Notes under the pieces: generated by a model
The model's input: the letters and a program-made list of their open reading frames with translations, nothing else
Told to the model about the DNA's origin: nothing
Databases searched by the model: none
Assembly: GCA_025966295.1 (NCBI GenBank)
Contig: JAOPVD010000057.1
Location: 1 to 19,679, forward strand
DNA length: 19,679 nucleotides
Reading direction: 5' to 3'
From: Frankiales bacterium
GTDB taxonomy: Bacteria > Actinomycetota > Actinomycetes > Mycobacteriales > SCTD01
In this document: in pieces, positions 18,475 through 19,679 of the stretch
How positions within the stretch are numbered: position 1 is the stretch's first letter
How the letters are laid out: each line of letters begins with the position of its first letter
Program-made: the position numbers and the translations under genes

Positions 18475-18891
18475 ATGACGGACGACGCGGCGCTCCGTGC
18501 GCTCCTGGAGGCGTTCAACGCCCACGATCTTGACCGGATCATGGGTTTCTTCACCGAGGACTGTGTGCTGGACATGCCTCGCGGAACGGACCCTGGGGGG
18601 ACGCGCTACACCGGTAGTGCCGCCGTGCGAGAGGGGCTCGCCTCGCGGCTCGCCGGCATCCCGGACGTCCACTACGGCGACGACGAGCACTGGGTCTGCG
18701 GGGACCACGCGGTCTCCCGCTGGCTGCTGACGGGGACGTCCACCTCGGGGGAGAAGGTCCGCGTCCGGGGATGCGACTTGTTCGACCTGGCCCCGGACGG
18801 ACGCATCCGGCGCAAGGACTCCTACTGGAAGATCTTGAGTTCGCCCGACGCGATGGAGCAACGCGCATTCGACGAGGCACGCGAGCAGTAG
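18475..18891 (+). CDS. SnoaL-like/NTF2-fold family protein
   Basis: A 138-residue protein, MTDDAALRALLEAFNAHDLDRIMGFFTEDCVLDMPRG at its start, then RYTGSAAVREGLASRLAGIPDVHYGDDEHWVCGDHAVSRWLLTGTSTSGEKVRVRGCDLFDLAPDGRIRRKDSYWKIL. This is the cone-shaped SnoaL/NTF2 fold: N-terminal helices with the F-x-x-D-C/A-V strand, a W-x-x-x-G-T strand, and a final R-K-D-S-Y-W-K strand. Such proteins are cyclases, isomerases, hydrolases or ligand binders, and the substrate is not readable. Its codons are less GC-biased than its neighbours (GAT, CTT, GGT, TGT, TTG all occur), which hints at a different history but is not proof of transfer. It is divergent from the helicase and precedes the HhH-GPD gene by 86 nt. 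Confidence 0.85.
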   Translation: MTDDAALRALLEAFNAHDLDRIMGFFTEDCVLDMPRGTDPGGTRYTGSAAVREGLASRLAGIPDVHYGDDEHWVCGDHAVSRWLLTGTSTSGEKVRVRGCDLFDLAPDGRIRRKDSYWKILSSPDAMEQRAFDEAREQ

Positions 18892-18942
18892 ACACGGGCC
18901 GGTCTGACGCTCCGGACATGGGCCTGTCGGACGTGGGCCGAT

Positions 18943-18970
18943 TTGCGCAGGAGTCGTCGTACGGCACGAT
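18943..18970 (+). promoter_or_regulatory. Promoter of the HhH-GPD gene
   Basis: TTGCGC (18943-18948) and CACGAT (18965-18970) are 16 nt apart, with the GTG start 7 nt further on. No Shine-Dalgarno precedes the GTG, so a leaderless transcript is likely. The match is moderate. Confidence 0.4.
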
Positions 18971-18977
18971 CTCGGGC

Positions 18978-19548
18978 GTGCCGACACTTCACCTCAGCCA
19001 GGACGACGCCGCCGACGAGTTGCTCGGCCGCGACCCGCTCGCGCTCTTGATGGGCATGCTGCTCGACCAGCAGATCCCGATGGAGAAGGCGTTCCGCGGC
19101 CCCTACGACCTGCGCGAGCGGCTCGGCCACGACCTGGACGCGGCGGAGCTGGCCGATCGGGCCGACCTCCCCGAGCTGTTCGCGACGCCACCGGCGATCC
19201 ACCGCTTCCCCGGCTCGATGGCCGGCCGGGTGCGGGACCTGTGCCGCTACCTCGTCGAGCACCACGACGGCCGGGCCGAGCACGTCTGGGAGGGGGTCGA
19301 GACCGGCGCCGAGCTGTTCGCCCGGCTCAAGGCACTGCCCGGCTTCGGGGACCAGAAGGCCCGCATCTTCGTCGCTGCTCGGCAAGCAGCTGGGCGTCCG
19401 GCCGAGCGGCTGGCGCGAGGCCGCCGGCGGGTACGGCGAGGACGGCGCGCTGCGCAGCGTGGCGGACGTCACCAGCAAGCAGACCCTGCTGCAGGTGCGC
19501 GCCTACAAGCAGGAGCAGAAGGCGAAGGCCAAGGCCGCCAAGGCCTAG
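18978..19548 (+). pseudogene. HhH-GPD-type base-excision DNA repair protein, frameshifted
   Basis: GTG 18978 opens a frame reading VPTLHLSQDDAADELL, LGRDPLALLMGMLLDQQIPMEKAF, AIHRFPGSMAGRVRDLCRYLVEHHDG and LKALPGFGDQKARIFVA. Helix-hairpin-helix glycosylase-like proteins of about 190-200 residues in actinobacteria have this order. After residue 133 or so the frame breaks near 19374-19376. The expected FVALLGKQLG would need GTCGC-GC-TGCTC, but only GTCGCTGCTC is present, a net loss of 2 nt. The other frame then continues LLGKQLGVRPSGWREAAGGYGEDGALRSVADVT to YKQEQKAKAKAAKA and TAG 19548. The corrected length is 190 residues. Conservation on both sides of the break suggests a recent lesion or a sequence error. 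Family members are presumed to excise damaged bases; the specificity is unknown. Confidence 0.87.
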
Positions 19549-19562
19549 TCCCGCAGGGGCTA
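19546..19562. terminator. Small hairpin spanning two convergent stop codons
   Basis: TAG-T-CCC-GCA-GGG-G-CTA folds as a short stem (one T-G wobble) containing the stop of the HhH-GPD gene and the stop of the convergent gene at its right. It is too short to be a confident terminator. Confidence 0.3.
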
Positions 19563-19679
19563 CTCCTGGTCGATGGTCCGGCCGGGGTCGAGGGCGATCC
19601 GCACCGGCGCCTCGGGCCGGTCGACGGTGGCCATCGGGCGGTGCCGCTCCACGGTCGGGCCGGCGTTGGCGGCGACCAC
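19560..19679 (-). CDS. C-terminal end of an unidentified protein
   Basis: A minus-strand frame enters from the right edge and ends at the TAG at 19562-19560, giving 39 residues (VVAANAGPTVERHRPMATVD, then RPEAPVRIALDPGRTIDQE). It has good GC3 codon bias and lies convergent to the HhH-GPD gene, so it is likely the tail of a real gene. I do not recognise the family from this fragment. Confidence 0.5.
   Translation of the reverse strand: MVAANAGPTVERHRPMATVDRPEAPVRIALDPGRTIDQE

Noticed and set aside
16756..18891. Very long plus-strand frame (711 codons) opposite the helicase
   Set aside because: It is an antisense shadow with low-complexity Arg/Gly/Val-rich composition; only its last 138 codons are real (the SnoaL-like gene), with their own start.

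Overview
The window is a gene-dense, very GC-rich stretch whose gene content points to an actinobacterium. The markers are a SigA/HrdB-type sigma factor beside a SigB-like paralogue, a TetR/AcnR-aconitase pair, a TmsA/TmsB pair for 10-methyl branched fatty acids, an actinobacterial RecQ, and an LmbE deacetylase behind a cysteine-rich micro-ORF. Many starts are GTG and several genes look leaderless. I cannot name the genus; a Geodermatophilaceae/Frankia-like lineage is only a guess.

Layout. 1-1777 (minus): the N-terminal ~490 residues of RecQ and a small excisionase-like HTH gene. 1847-4454 (plus): tmsA-tmsB, two-step methylation and reduction of membrane oleoyl chains. 4459-5661 (minus): a membrane-anchored L,D-transpeptidase. 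5907-7160 (plus): a coiled-coil DUF349 protein. 7170-9529 (minus): trmB, a 20-codon cysteine-rich leader ORF, an LmbE/PIG-L deacetylase and a dienelactone-hydrolase-family protein. 9590-12575 (minus): sigA, a zinc-metallopeptidase-like gene and a second sigma-70 gene. 12723-16081 (minus): acnR and acnA, overlapping by 4 nt. 16198-16599 (plus): a STAS protein. 16603-18315 (minus): a DEAD-box RNA helicase interrupted by an in-frame TGA. 18475-19548 (plus): a SnoaL/NTF2-like protein and an HhH-GPD repair protein with a frameshift. 19560-19679 (minus): the tail of an unidentified gene. No intergenic gap exceeds 300 bases; the largest is the divergent 5662-5906 region.

Regulatory logic. Both sigma genes are preceded by GGAAC-N18-GTT, the spacing of thiol-stress SigR/SigH promoters, so both housekeeping-type sigmas may be stress-inducible. 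The acnR promoter is a well-formed -35/-10 with a CGTACG palindrome in its spacer, and its GTG start falls on the predicted transcription start, which suggests a leaderless, autorepressed acnR-acnA operon. The leader ORF before the LmbE gene ends in SCACRCCR and stop, a layout expected of cysteine-responsive control. Two strong hairpins terminate the SigB-like gene and acnA.

Caution: two conserved genes near the right end carry single disabling lesions (in-frame TGA; 2-nt deletion). Either this end is degenerating or the local sequence has errors.
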